A stretch of 39,188 nt of DNA, taken from assembly GCA_946623365.1 (NCBI GenBank), contig CAMORE010000002.1:1-39188 (forward strand). The letters are read 5' to 3'. Positions 24,915 to 33,158 of this stretch are shown one piece after another. Source of the stretch: an uncultured Acinetobacter sp. (lineage in GTDB: Bacteria > Cyanobacteriota > Vampirovibrionia > Gastranaerophilales > Gastranaerophilaceae). A model generated the notes under the pieces. It had not been told where the DNA came from. It ran no database searches and saw nothing but the letters and a program-made list of their open reading frames with translations. The position numbers and the translations under genes are program-made. The first letter of the stretch is position 1. The number at the start of each line of letters is the position of its first letter.

Positions 24915-26084
24915 ATGAATGAAGTTACATTAACCCCTATTTCAAATGTATCAACAGGAAAAAATACTCGAAATAAAGTTGTTAATTTTCGTGCAAGCAC
25001 AGCGGTAATAAATCCAAACGATGCAGATTCTTTTGAAAAAGAGTACCAAAAACAAAAGAAAAAAGCAGAACGGGATAAAAATATTTCTATGGCAATTCAG
25101 ATAGGTACATTTGCTATATTTGCCGGTATGTTAGGTTTTGTAGCACATCAAAGCGGAGTTTTTGGGAAAAAGGTTCAAAAAGCAGTTGCAAAAGACGTAT
25201 CAAAAGCAAAACCTTTTGACAAATTATGTTTAAATGATGAGATGAAAAAAGAGTTTGAAGAAGTTAAGCTATATATAGAATACCACGATTTATTTAAAGA
25301 GCTTGGAGAAGAACAAATTCCCGGAATATTATTTTACGGAGAACCCGGTGGCGGTAAAAATGCTTATATTTACGCACTAACAAAATATTTACAGGAAAAA
25401 TATCCGGGCTCAATGTTATTTGAAGCTAATGTTTTAAAATTCAATGATAAATACTTTGGTGAATCAGAAAATAACATTCTTAAATTTTTAGAAAATGTTG
25501 TAAAAGTTGCGAATAAAAATCCGGATAAGAAAATTGTTTTATTCTTAGATGAATTTGATGCAATTGCAAGAAAGGATACCGGCTCTAATGCTGCTATGAG
25601 TGAAAAACTTCAGGATGCATTCAAAACAGGATTTAATGATGTTTTAAACACACCGAACATAATTATCACAGCCGCAACAAACAAAGCAAGTAAAGAGGAA
25701 GCTGTTACGGCATTACTTGATGAAGCAATTGTAAACAGATTAGAAAAGAAAATTTTTGTAGCACTTCCTAATGCAGAACAGCATAGTCAAAACTTTACGG
25801 AATTGTTCAAATCCATGCCTGAAAAATATGTAAGTAAGGAACTAACTGATCCGAATAATCCTACAATGAAAAAATTATGTGAGTATATAGCTCAAGACGG
25901 TCATCATATGTCATTTAGAGATGACGCCGCTATAATGAAAAAAGTAAAAAGTTTGTGGGTAAAAGACAAAGATAAACATCCGCAAATAACGATGGAACAT
26001 TTTAAAGAAGCTGTATTAGATAAGGCAAATCAATTAAATTGGCCGCCATCAGAAATAGAAGTTTTTAAGGCATCATTATTATAA
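24915..26084 (+). CDS. Membrane-anchored AAA+ ATPase with GGGKN Walker A, copy 1
   Basis: I place the start at 24915, with AAAGGA ten bases before it; the track start adds 69 residues that translate the promoter region. Of the 389 residues, NFRAS lies at 24-28, a membrane segment at about 57-78, and an AAA+ domain from about 105. Walker A is GEPGGGKN (142-149), with Asn where Thr/Ser normally holds Mg. Walker B VLFLDEFD and sensor 1 TAATNKA are intact. The pore-loop region KYFGESE resembles katanin/Vps4-type AAA proteins. The layout is FtsH-like but without a protease domain. The second copy follows 21 bases later. Confidence 0.88.
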   Translation: MNEVTLTPISNVSTGKNTRNKVVNFRASTAVINPNDADSFEKEYQKQKKKAERDKNISMAIQIGTFAIFAGMLGFVAHQSGVFGKKVQKAVAKDVSKAKPFDKLCLNDEMKKEFEEVKLYIEYHDLFKELGEEQIPGILFYGEPGGGKNAYIYALTKYLQEKYPGSMLFEANVLKFNDKYFGESENNILKFLENVVKVANKNPDKKIVLFLDEFDAIARKDTGSNAAMSEKLQDAFKTGFNDVLNTPNIIITAATNKASKEEAVTALLDEAIVNRLEKKIFVALPNAEQHSQNFTELFKSMPEKYVSKELTDPNNPTMKKLCEYIAQDGHHMSFRDDAAIMKKVKSLWVKDKDKHPQITMEHFKEAVLDKANQLNWPPSEIEVFKASLL

Positions 26085-26105
26085 AATAATAGAAGGATTC
26101 ATTAT

Positions 26106-27365
26106 ATGTTAACAATAACTCAACCAAGTTTTAGAGCAGAAACCACACCGGCTCATTCAATATTTAATAATTCTAAGCGTAACGCAAACGAACAGATTCC
26201 GTTAAGCTATGACGATTCTTATAACGATTTTGTAAAAATAGAATCAAACGCACAGAAAAAAGCAAATCAGCAGGAAAGATTAAATAAAATAATAGCATAC
26301 AGCGGTGTTGGTATTGCGGTAGGCTTGGTAGGTTCTCTGTTGTTCAATTTGTATGCGTATTTTAAAGGTAACAAAGCATCCGCTCTTGAAGCACTTGGTA
26401 AAACAGCGCAGAATCTTAACTTTAAAGATGTAACAAATGAAAAAACTTTTGAAGAATTATTCCTAAGTAATGAAATGAAAAAAGTCATAGACGATTTAAA
26501 AACAACTATAGAACGCGCAGACTGGTTAAAGAAAAAAGGAAGCAAAGGCGGAAGCGGAATCATGTTATATGGTGAACCCGGAGGCGGTAAAAACGCTTAC
26601 GTTTACGCATTAACCAAGTACTTGCAAAAATTATTCCCGGATTCAAAACTCGTAATGATGGATGTTCTTAAATTTAAAGGAATGTTTAACGGACAAACAG
26701 AAAACAACATTATCGGTTTTGTGGAAAATGTCATTAAAGAAGCCAAAAATAACCCTAATAAACGTTACGTTGTATTCTTAGATGAATTTGATTCAATTGC
26801 AAGAAAAGATACAAGCTCAAATGCAAGCATGACAGAAAGTTTCCAGAATGCTTTTAAAACAAAGCTCTTAGACTTAACCGAAGTAGCAAATATTCAGGTT
26901 ATAGCAGCAACAAACAAAGCATCAAAAGATTTACCGTTAAATCAACTTTTAGACGATGCTATTTTAAACAGATTCCCGAAAAAAATACATGTACCGCTCC
27001 CGACAAAAGAACAAATGAAACAAGCTATTGTCGGACATTACAAAACTTTACCGGCTGAATTAGTCGATAAAAAACTATTAGATGTAAATAATTCAGAACT
27101 TGATAGAATTTGCGATTATATTACAAAAGAAAATCACCACGCATCATTTAGAGATTACAACTACATTTTAGATGAAGCAAGAATTATATCCGAAGCTAAA
27201 GAAAGAACTCCGGGTTCTCCAATAACAATCGACGACTTAAAGCAAGCTGTCAGACAGCATGCCGAAAATGAAAACTGGGAAAAAAGTTTAAAAACAAGTG
27301 CCGCAACAAACGAGCCTAAAAAGACATCGAAATTCAAAAAGTGGCTTTCCGGCAGCATTTTTTAA
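26106..27365 (+). CDS. Membrane-anchored AAA+ ATPase with GGGKN Walker A, copy 2
   Basis: This 419-residue paralogue of the preceding gene probably arose by tandem duplication. It has SFRAE at residues 8-12, a longer juxtamembrane part, a membrane segment at about 61-86, and an AAA+ domain with the same GEPGGGKNAY Walker A (156-165), Walker B VVFLDEFDSIARKD and sensor 1 AATNKASKD. The pore-loop sequence differs (KFKGMFNGQTE), so the two may form a hetero-oligomer with different contacts. The C-terminal tail is basic (KKTSKFKKWLSGSIF). AAGGA lies eight bases before the ATG. It ends nine bases from a convergent gene. Confidence 0.88.
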   Translation: MLTITQPSFRAETTPAHSIFNNSKRNANEQIPLSYDDSYNDFVKIESNAQKKANQQERLNKIIAYSGVGIAVGLVGSLLFNLYAYFKGNKASALEALGKTAQNLNFKDVTNEKTFEELFLSNEMKKVIDDLKTTIERADWLKKKGSKGGSGIMLYGEPGGGKNAYVYALTKYLQKLFPDSKLVMMDVLKFKGMFNGQTENNIIGFVENVIKEAKNNPNKRYVVFLDEFDSIARKDTSSNASMTESFQNAFKTKLLDLTEVANIQVIAATNKASKDLPLNQLLDDAILNRFPKKIHVPLPTKEQMKQAIVGHYKTLPAELVDKKLLDVNNSELDRICDYITKENHHASFRDYNYILDEARIISEAKERTPGSPITIDDLKQAVRQHAENENWEKSLKTSAATNEPKKTSKFKKWLSGSIF

Positions 27366-27374
27366 ACAGGTAAA

Positions 27375-28244
27375 TTAACCTCTTAAGAAATTTGTAAAAA
27401 ATCTTTTGGTTTTACACCAAATGCAAGAATCTTTTTGAATAACATCTTTAATTTCGGATATTTTGTACGGTTCCGGTTGAATGGTTCTTTGATACTTAAC
27501 GGCCGGTTTACCTATAAGCATTGCATATATTGGAGAATATCCTTTAGGTATTTCAAGAATATCACATATTTCAGGAAATAGTTTTATACAAATTGTTGCA
27601 TACCCGCACCAACACGTGCCATAACCTAAACTTTGCGCATAAAGTTCAAGGTAACTTAATGCTATAACAGGATCTTGAGGAGCACAAGGAGCTGTTATAG
27701 GTGAAGATACAACAACCATATGCGGTGCTCCTCTAAATATTATATCTTCTCCTTTTTCAAAAGCCTTCTTATACACTTCAAAGTGCTTAACCAAGGGAGA
27801 AAGAACTTTATTATTAAGTAATTTTATTAATCTGTTATTAACTTTATCTTTCAAATGCTGCATAACAGCTCTTTTCTCCACAATAGAAAAGTGTAATTGA
27901 TGCGAATTACATCCGGTAGGAATATATGGCAGCATATTTTTTAATGTTTTCCATTCATCTTCAGTCAATTCTTCATCCTTATATTGCCTAACGCTTCTTC
28001 TTGATTTTATTAGAGATAGAATATTTTTATTAGATATTTTGTCAGAATCATCAGGATTTTTACCGTTGAAAGATAATGCTCCTTGAGGACAAATGCTCAT
28101 ACAATGCTGACAACCAAGACAATGTTCTGTATATTTCATTTTTGGATAATTTTCTGTATCAAAATCCAAACATTTTGATATACAATCATTTATACAGAGT
28201 CCGCATTGTATGCATTTTTCTTTGTCAACAGTAATATTGTTCAT
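27375..28244 (-). CDS. Ferredoxin-nitroreductase fusion protein
   Basis: The N-terminal ~70 residues hold two [4Fe-4S] motifs (CIQCGLCINDC and CLGCQHCMSICP). Residues 80-289 are an FMN nitroreductase-like domain starting SRRSVRQYKDEEL, with GCNSHQLHFSIVE and LGYGTCWCGYA. Such fusions use low-potential electrons to reduce a substrate that cannot be predicted. A C-terminal CIWCKTKRF adds two more cysteines. The ATG at 28244 has AAAGGAGC before it, so I drop 31 track residues. It is convergent with the AAA+ pair and divergent from the gene at 28396. Confidence 0.88.
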   Translation of the reverse strand: MNNITVDKEKCIQCGLCINDCISKCLDFDTENYPKMKYTEHCLGCQHCMSICPQGALSFNGKNPDDSDKISNKNILSLIKSRRSVRQYKDEELTEDEWKTLKNMLPYIPTGCNSHQLHFSIVEKRAVMQHLKDKVNNRLIKLLNNKVLSPLVKHFEVYKKAFEKGEDIIFRGAPHMVVVSSPITAPCAPQDPVIALSYLELYAQSLGYGTCWCGYATICIKLFPEICDILEIPKGYSPIYAMLIGKPAVKYQRTIQPEPYKISEIKDVIQKDSCIWCKTKRFFTNFLRG

Positions 28245-28333
28245 AAAAGCTCCTTTTAAAACAGAATAACATAAATATAAAAAACCTTCCTGAAAATTAT
28301 TATTAACAAAACTTAACAAAAAAATTTTTTTAG

Positions 28334-28368
28334 GCAATTTTCCTCAAAAAAAATACTTTATATATATA
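28334..28368 (+). promoter_or_regulatory. Bipartite element upstream of gene 28396
   Basis: GCAATT, 15 bases, then ACTTTATATATATA: an exact copy of the elements at 8829-8863 and 36341-36375. It ends 27 bases before the start codon. GAGG near the ATG serves as the ribosome binding site. Confidence 0.7.
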
Positions 28369-28395
28369 TGTTTTAGGGATTATCGAGGATATTAT

Positions 28396-29073
28396 ATGGT
28401 ACATAATGCAATAAAAGCATTTAATCAATCTTTTAAAATAACACCGTCCTTCAAGCAAGCGGAAGAAACTGAATATAATATAAAAGCTGCACTATGGCAA
28501 CTACCATATAATAAAGACTATTTAAAATATGATGAAGACGGAACAAGATGGTTTGAATATATAAACAAAAACGGAAATAATGAGATTAAATCCGTTGAAA
28601 AAGGTTTAAACATTGATACATCAAATTACAGAGTATATTTTAAAACTACAAATTATGATGATTTTACATACGATGTAGAATCTAAGTATCCAAATCGTAA
28701 CACTATTATTGAAAATCATGGGAAAAATTATGTTTATGTAAGAATAAAAAATAAGTTTAATCAATTGGTTGCAGATAAAATCTTTAATTATACAACTAAC
28801 GAAGGACGAAAAAATATATATAAAACAGTAAAAAATGGTGATAATGAGTTTACTATAGTAAAAGTTTATTCTTACGATACATCTAAAAATAAAGCTGTTG
28901 ATGTTGTAAATTACGGATATACTTCTTCTGAAAGCTCTCTAACAAAAGGATGTAATTTTGAAAAAGAATATTATATGTTAAACGGAAAAGAAGTTTCAAA
29001 TGTAAAAATTGACGGAAATAAATATATAATTAAAACAGATGAAGGAAGGATGCTTACATTTACGGTGGAATAA
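28396..29073 (+). CDS. Unknown lineage-specific protein, beta-rich
   Basis: The 225-residue product has no signal peptide or membrane helix. It starts with an amphipathic segment containing SFKIT and SFKQ (residues 12-20), like other proteins with the N-terminal F-K/R motif. The rest is rich in Tyr, Lys and Asn with alternating beta-type sequence (YVYVRIKNKFNQL, FTIVKVYSYDT) and ends MLTFTVE. It may be a beta-sandwich or repeat protein. It has its own copy of the bipartite element and its own terminator, so it is monocistronic. Confidence 0.78.
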   Translation: MVHNAIKAFNQSFKITPSFKQAEETEYNIKAALWQLPYNKDYLKYDEDGTRWFEYINKNGNNEIKSVEKGLNIDTSNYRVYFKTTNYDDFTYDVESKYPNRNTIIENHGKNYVYVRIKNKFNQLVADKIFNYTTNEGRKNIYKTVKNGDNEFTIVKVYSYDTSKNKAVDVVNYGYTSSESSLTKGCNFEKEYYMLNGKEVSNVKIDGNKYIIKTDEGRMLTFTVE

Positions 29074-29091
29074 ATTAAATGTAAGATTGGG

Positions 29092-29123
29092 GGACCTTCG
29101 GCATACTTTGCCGGAGGTCTTTT
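29092..29123 (+). terminator. Terminator after gene 28396
   Basis: GGACCTTCGGCA and TGCCGGAGGTCT form a 12-bp stem (with G-U pairs) around TACTT, followed by TTTT. The T run overlaps the presumed -35 box of the next gene. Confidence 0.85.
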
Positions 29124-29149
29124 GTATTTATTTTTGTTTATGATAAATT
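29122..29149 (+). promoter_or_regulatory. Possible promoter of the ArsP_2 gene, predicting a leaderless mRNA
   Basis: TTGTAT and TAAATT are 16 bases apart, and six bases separate the -10 box from the ATG at 29156. No Shine-Dalgarno sequence is present. The boxes are weak, so this is less sure than the ispG and GH57 cases. Confidence 0.35.
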
Positions 29150-29155
29150 ATACAT

Positions 29156-30088
29156 ATGTTAGTTTCTCTTATAAACAAAATTAATGAATTTAATGAATTT
29201 ATTTTTTCTCCGTTAGATAATTTAATAGAGAAATTACCTTTTGCAGATTGGGTTATTGATGCTGTTTGTGACAGTATTCACTTACTGCCGTTCTTATTTT
29301 TTGTCTTCGTTATTATAGAATTATTGGAATTCTTTTATGCTGATAGGATTAATTCTCTGCTCAAAAAAACAGGGAAAAGCGGAGTTCTTGTAGGAAGCTT
29401 GGCGGCAATAATTCCTCAATGCGGTTTTTCAGTTATTGCCGGCAGCTTATATTCCAGAAGAATTATAACAAGAGGGTGTTTGATTGCCGTTTATTTGGCA
29501 ACATCAGACGAAACAATTCCGATTCTTCTTGCGACACCAAATAAAGCCTATCTGATTATTCCGATTGTTATAATTAAGTTATTAATAGGACTTACAGCAG
29601 GTTATTTGATAGATTTTATTCGTCCTCAGGCAGTTGTAAAAAATGAAGATTTTGATATTGAGTTAGCGGAAGAAGAAGGCTGCTGTAAGCATGATATTGA
29701 ACACGGACATAAAAGAGAATTGATAATCCACCCGATTATGCATACCGTAAATGTATTTGGCTTTATTCTGGTTATAACATTGATTTTAAATTACTGTCTG
29801 GAAAGTGTTTCCATAAATAATTTGTTAACAACGGGCAAGTACATACAACCGATTGTTGCGGCTTTTATAGGTTTAATTCCTAACTGCGCAATCTCAATCG
29901 GAGTAACGATGATGCTTATAAAAGGTTCTATTACTTTCGGAGCAGCTATGAGCGCTCTTTTATCAAATGCAGGTCTGGGTCTTTTAGTTTTATTAAAAAA
30001 CAATGACTTTAAAGACACAATAAAAATAATTGCATTTCTTCTTGTAATAAGTATTACATCAGGTTTAATAATTACATTTTTAGTATAA
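29156..30088 (+). CDS. Putative metal exporter, ArsP_2 / 'putative manganese transporter' family
   Basis: The 310-residue product has about eight to ten membrane helices in two similar halves. Each half has a conserved loop with Pro and Cys: AAIIPQCGFSVIAGSLY in the first and GLIPNCAISIGVTMML in the second. This is typical of the ArsP_2 (DUF2899) family of putative heavy-metal exporters. A central hydrophilic loop carries EEEGCCKHDIEHGHKRE, a Cys/His-rich stretch suited to metal binding. No riboswitch is visible in the short upstream gap. The WYL regulator follows 14 bases later, so control by that protein is possible. Confidence 0.82.
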   Translation: MLVSLINKINEFNEFIFSPLDNLIEKLPFADWVIDAVCDSIHLLPFLFFVFVIIELLEFFYADRINSLLKKTGKSGVLVGSLAAIIPQCGFSVIAGSLYSRRIITRGCLIAVYLATSDETIPILLATPNKAYLIIPIVIIKLLIGLTAGYLIDFIRPQAVVKNEDFDIELAEEEGCCKHDIEHGHKRELIIHPIMHTVNVFGFILVITLILNYCLESVSINNLLTTGKYIQPIVAAFIGLIPNCAISIGVTMMLIKGSITFGAAMSALLSNAGLGLLVLLKNNDFKDTIKIIAFLLVISITSGLIITFLV

Positions 30089-30102
30089 CAGAAAGAGAAA
30101 TT

Positions 30103-31071
30103 ATGGAAGACAAACCAAGATATTCCAGAAATTCAGATATACTGGAGTTGGCTTTTGCTATGGCAGCAAGACCACAGGGTATCACAATAAAAGAAATTGA
30201 AGAAGAATATGGCGTTTCAAGACGAACAGCAGAAAGAATGCGAGATAGTTTAATTAATATTTTTCCTCAGATTGAAGAGTTAGAAATTGAAGATAAGTAT
30301 AATGTTAAACACTGGGGGTTTACAAATCATTCATTGCTGCCTCTTATATCATTTTCACCGAAAGAAATTGCTAATATTGAACAATACGAACGAAGGACAA
30401 CGAATAAAGAGGTTAAAAGCGAATTAAAACAAACTGTTGATAAAATAAAGCTTTTGGCACAAAAAAGAGCAAATTCCATAGAAAATAATATTGAACTTTA
30501 TATGCAGACAGAAGGATATGCGATTCGTCAAATGCCTCAGTATAAAATGAATATTGAACACTTAAACATAGTCCGGGAAGCTTTAAAGGATTCAAAAAAA
30601 ATAAAAGCAGTGTACCATAATAAACAAAGAAAAATTGAACCTTTAGGGCTTATCTACGGAGAAAAAGTATATCTTGTTGCAAGAGAACCTGAAAAAGGGG
30701 ATGGAATATACAATTATCTTTTGCATAAATTTGAAAACTTTGAACTTACGGAAGAAGTATTTGATAAAGGAGATTTCAATTTACAAGAATATTCTTCACG
30801 TTCGTTTGGAGTTTATCAAGGAGAAATCTTAAATGTAAAACTTTCATTTACGCCGGATTTAGCGGATGATGCTTCCAAATACAATTTTCACCCCACTCAA
30901 AAAGGGAAATGGGAAGAAGACGGAAGTTATACAGTTAGTTTTAAAGCAAGCGGAAGCCGTGAAATAATATGGCACGTATTTAAATGGGGCAAAGGATGTA
31001 AAATCCTTACCCCAAAGTCATTGAGAGATGAATATAAGAAATATTTGGTTGAAAATTTAGAAAACTATTAA
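30103..31071 (+). CDS. HTH-WYL transcriptional regulator
   Basis: The 322-residue protein has an N-terminal HTH (SRNSDILELAFAMAARPQGITIKEIEEEYGVSRRTAERM, DeoR-like winged helix). A WYL domain spans about residues 150-225 (KIKAVYHNKQRKIEPLGLIYGEKVYLVAR), and a C-terminal WCX extension covers 235-320. WYL domains bind ligands, often nucleic acids or nucleotides, and control promoter activity. The signature tripeptide here is degraded: the strand reads KVYLVAREP, with Val-Tyr-Leu for Trp-Tyr-Leu. It shares a transcript with the ArsP_2 exporter gene. Confidence 0.9.
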   Translation: MEDKPRYSRNSDILELAFAMAARPQGITIKEIEEEYGVSRRTAERMRDSLINIFPQIEELEIEDKYNVKHWGFTNHSLLPLISFSPKEIANIEQYERRTTNKEVKSELKQTVDKIKLLAQKRANSIENNIELYMQTEGYAIRQMPQYKMNIEHLNIVREALKDSKKIKAVYHNKQRKIEPLGLIYGEKVYLVAREPEKGDGIYNYLLHKFENFELTEEVFDKGDFNLQEYSSRSFGVYQGEILNVKLSFTPDLADDASKYNFHPTQKGKWEEDGSYTVSFKASGSREIIWHVFKWGKGCKILTPKSLRDEYKKYLVENLENY

Positions 31072-31194
31072 GTTCTCTATCACATGTAAGGTTGAAAGAG
31101 TTTGGACAAGATGTTCATCTCTCTTCTGAATTTATATTATAACTAGGCTATGTCAGATAAGGACGCAGAGTTTATAACAAAATATATATTTTAA

Positions 31195-31203
31195 TGTTAT
31201 AAT
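31195..31203 (+). promoter_or_regulatory. Extended -10 promoter of the ankyrin gene
   Basis: TGTTATAAT matches TGnTATAAT. It lies 24 bases before the ATG at 31228, which has a strong AAGGAGGG ribosome binding site. The 156-base gap upstream holds no other clear feature. Confidence 0.5.
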
Positions 31204-31227
31204 ATTTTTTACAAGGAGGGAACAGGT

Positions 31228-31815
31228 ATGAAAAAGGCTTATATTATTACTGTTATCGCAGCACTTTGCTGTAATTTATTAAACGTAAACGCAGAGGAAA
31301 TCACCTTAACTCCAAAAGAAAAAATTATTAAACAAATTATACAAAAAAATTATAATTACGATTCAACAGGATTATTGAAAGCATTAAAAAAAGGTGATAA
31401 AGACTGTATAAGTTTATTTCTTGCATCCGGCGTGGATCCTAATACTACAATATTAAAAATGCCTGCCATATATTGGGCAATAAAATTAAATAAACCTGAT
31501 ATTGTAGAAAAACTCTTAGCGGCAGGCGTAGATCCAAATCAGGTAATAAACGGTAAATCGTTAATGGCTCATGCTATATCTGCTCAAAATGTGGAAATGG
31601 TAAAATCTTTGATTGTGCATGGCGCAAAGGTAGATGATGTCTCAGCCGGTAAAAGTTTGTTAACATTAGCTATTTCTAAAAAAAGTGAAGAAATCTCAAA
31701 TTTGTTAATTAAAGCAGGTGCTGATGTTGATGAAACATCATTACAAAAAGCATTAAAACTTAAAGACAGCACTTTTAAAGATTTAATTTTAACAAATTAC
31801 AAAAGCGACAAATAG
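31228..31815 (+). CDS. Exported ankyrin-repeat protein
   Basis: The 195-residue product has a signal peptide (MKKAYIITVIAALCCNLLNVNA-EE). Four to five ankyrin repeats span about residues 50-190: LKALKKGDKDCISLFLASGVDPN, AIKLNKPDIVEKLLAAGVDPN, AISAQNVEMVKSLIVHGAKVD and AISKKSEEISNLLIKAGADVD. Ankyrin repeats mediate protein-protein contacts. The signal peptide places it in the periplasm or outside, where its partner is unknown. It is followed by the HIT gene 31 bases later, possibly in one transcript. Confidence 0.9.
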   Translation: MKKAYIITVIAALCCNLLNVNAEEITLTPKEKIIKQIIQKNYNYDSTGLLKALKKGDKDCISLFLASGVDPNTTILKMPAIYWAIKLNKPDIVEKLLAAGVDPNQVINGKSLMAHAISAQNVEMVKSLIVHGAKVDDVSAGKSLLTLAISKKSEEISNLLIKAGADVDETSLQKALKLKDSTFKDLILTNYKSDK

Positions 31816-31846
31816 GTAAATGAAATAAAAATAAGAGGTAACATAT

Positions 31847-32164
31847 ATGAATGATTGCATATTTTGTAAAATAATAGCCGGTGATTTTAATACGGATTTC
31901 GTTTATGAAAACGACTATGCTGTTGTGTTTAAAGACATTAATCCTAAGGCTGATATTCATCTTCTTGTAGTTCCGAAACTACACGTAGAATCATTGAATG
32001 AGCTTGAAGATGAAGTGTTATTAGGGAAATTGATGATGACCGTAAAAGAAGTTACTAAAAAAGAAGGCTTAAAATCATACAGAACTGTAATTAACACAGG
32101 AAAAGAAGCAGGGCAAGAAGTTTTTCACCTGCATATACATATACTTTCAGGAGGAATAATTTAA
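31847..32164 (+). CDS. HIT-family nucleotide-binding protein (HinT-like)
   Basis: Histidine-triad proteins of the HinT branch hydrolyse AMP-lysine-type phosphoramidates. The 105-residue product has the short zinc-like start CIFCKIIAGD, then VFKDINPKADIHLLVVPKLH, and the catalytic triad motif HLHIHIL at residues about 94-100. The protein is slightly shorter than usual (about 110-115) and ends soon after the triad with GGII. AGAGGT precedes the ATG. The stop touches the start of speE, so the two genes are translationally coupled. Confidence 0.95.
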   Translation: MNDCIFCKIIAGDFNTDFVYENDYAVVFKDINPKADIHLLVVPKLHVESLNELEDEVLLGKLMMTVKEVTKKEGLKSYRTVINTGKEAGQEVFHLHIHILSGGII

Positions 32165-33037
32165 ATGACAAAATCAATAGTTTTACAAGGTGTAGATAAG
32201 GAACAAAATATATATAAAGAAATTACTCCGGGCGGATACGGAATTGCCATAAAGACAAAAGATATTTTATTTTCGGAACAATCAAAATTTCAAAAAGTTG
32301 AAATTTTTGATACAGATTCAAAATTAGGAAAAGTTCTTACATTAGATGATTTAATGATGACAACGGAAGGCGATGAATTTCATTATCACGAAATGATTGC
32401 TCATATTCCCATGATGCAGCATCCTTGTCCAAAAACAGTGCTTGTAATTGGCGGAGGTGACGGAGGTACCGTTAGAGAAGTTTTAAAACACGATACGGTT
32501 GAAAAGGTTATATTATGTGAAATTGACGGAATGGTAATTGATGCTTGTAAAAAATATCTTCCGACTATCTCTTGTGAACTTGATAATCCAAAATGTGAAA
32601 TATTAGTAGAAGATGCAATTGAATACATTAAAGACAAAGAAAACATGTTTGACATTGTACTCATTGATTCAACAGACCCTATGGGACCGGGAGAAGGACT
32701 TTTTACAGATGAGTTTTATACAAATGTAAAACGTTCTATGAAAAAAGGCGGGATTATGGTTGCTCAGTCAGAATCCCCATTTACAAATAAAGAAGAGATA
32801 AAAAAAATGTACACACAATTAAAACGTGTATTTCCGATTGTTTCAACATATACTTCAAACATACCGACTTATCCGGGTGGTTATTGGGCTTGGGCATTTT
32901 GTTCAGAATCTGTTGAACCGCTCTCATATTACGATGATAGAAGAGGGGATCTAATAACAAAAACTTGCAAAATTTATAACAAAGAGTATCATAATGCAAG
33001 ATTTGCTCTTCCAAATTATTTAAAAGAATTGTTGTAA
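32165..33037 (+). CDS. speE: Spermidine synthase (polyamine aminopropyltransferase)
   Basis: SpeE transfers an aminopropyl group from decarboxylated S-adenosylmethionine to putrescine. The 290-residue product has the N-terminal beta domain (FQKVEIFDTDSKLGKVLTLDDLMMTTEGDEFHYHEM), the SAM-binding VIGGGDGGTVREVLKH, the acidic VILCEIDGMV and the catalytic DSTDPMGPGEGLF. The start follows the HIT stop directly (TAAATG), with AGGAGG inside the HIT gene. It ends before a strong terminator. SpeD and SpeA/speC are not in the window. Confidence 0.96.
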   Translation: MTKSIVLQGVDKEQNIYKEITPGGYGIAIKTKDILFSEQSKFQKVEIFDTDSKLGKVLTLDDLMMTTEGDEFHYHEMIAHIPMMQHPCPKTVLVIGGGDGGTVREVLKHDTVEKVILCEIDGMVIDACKKYLPTISCELDNPKCEILVEDAIEYIKDKENMFDIVLIDSTDPMGPGEGLFTDEFYTNVKRSMKKGGIMVAQSESPFTNKEEIKKMYTQLKRVFPIVSTYTSNIPTYPGGYWAWAFCSESVEPLSYYDDRRGDLITKTCKIYNKEYHNARFALPNYLKELL

Positions 33038-33066
33038 CAAAATTTGACTTTTTAAAACCAATCATT

Positions 33067-33102
33067 AAAAAAATATCATCTAAACGGATGATATTTTTTT
33101 TT
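33067..33102 (+). terminator. Terminator after speE
   Basis: ATATCATC and GATGATAT pair around TAAACG, extended by A7 on the left and nine T on the right. It closes the HIT-speE transcript. Confidence 0.85.
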
Positions 33103-33158
33103 AATAGTCAAGAACGTTAATAATATACCGATATTATTAAAGGAAGGACGGTATCAGA

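Noticed and set aside
28245-28337. 31-residue N-terminal extension of the nitroreductase ORF.
   Set aside because: AAAAGGAGC precedes the ATG at 28244, where the ferredoxin domain begins; the extension is hydrophobic noise from the intergenic region.
29124-29155. Manganese (yybP-ykoY) riboswitch before the ArsP_2-family exporter.
   Set aside because: Only 32 bases separate the previous terminator from the start codon, far too short for that riboswitch.
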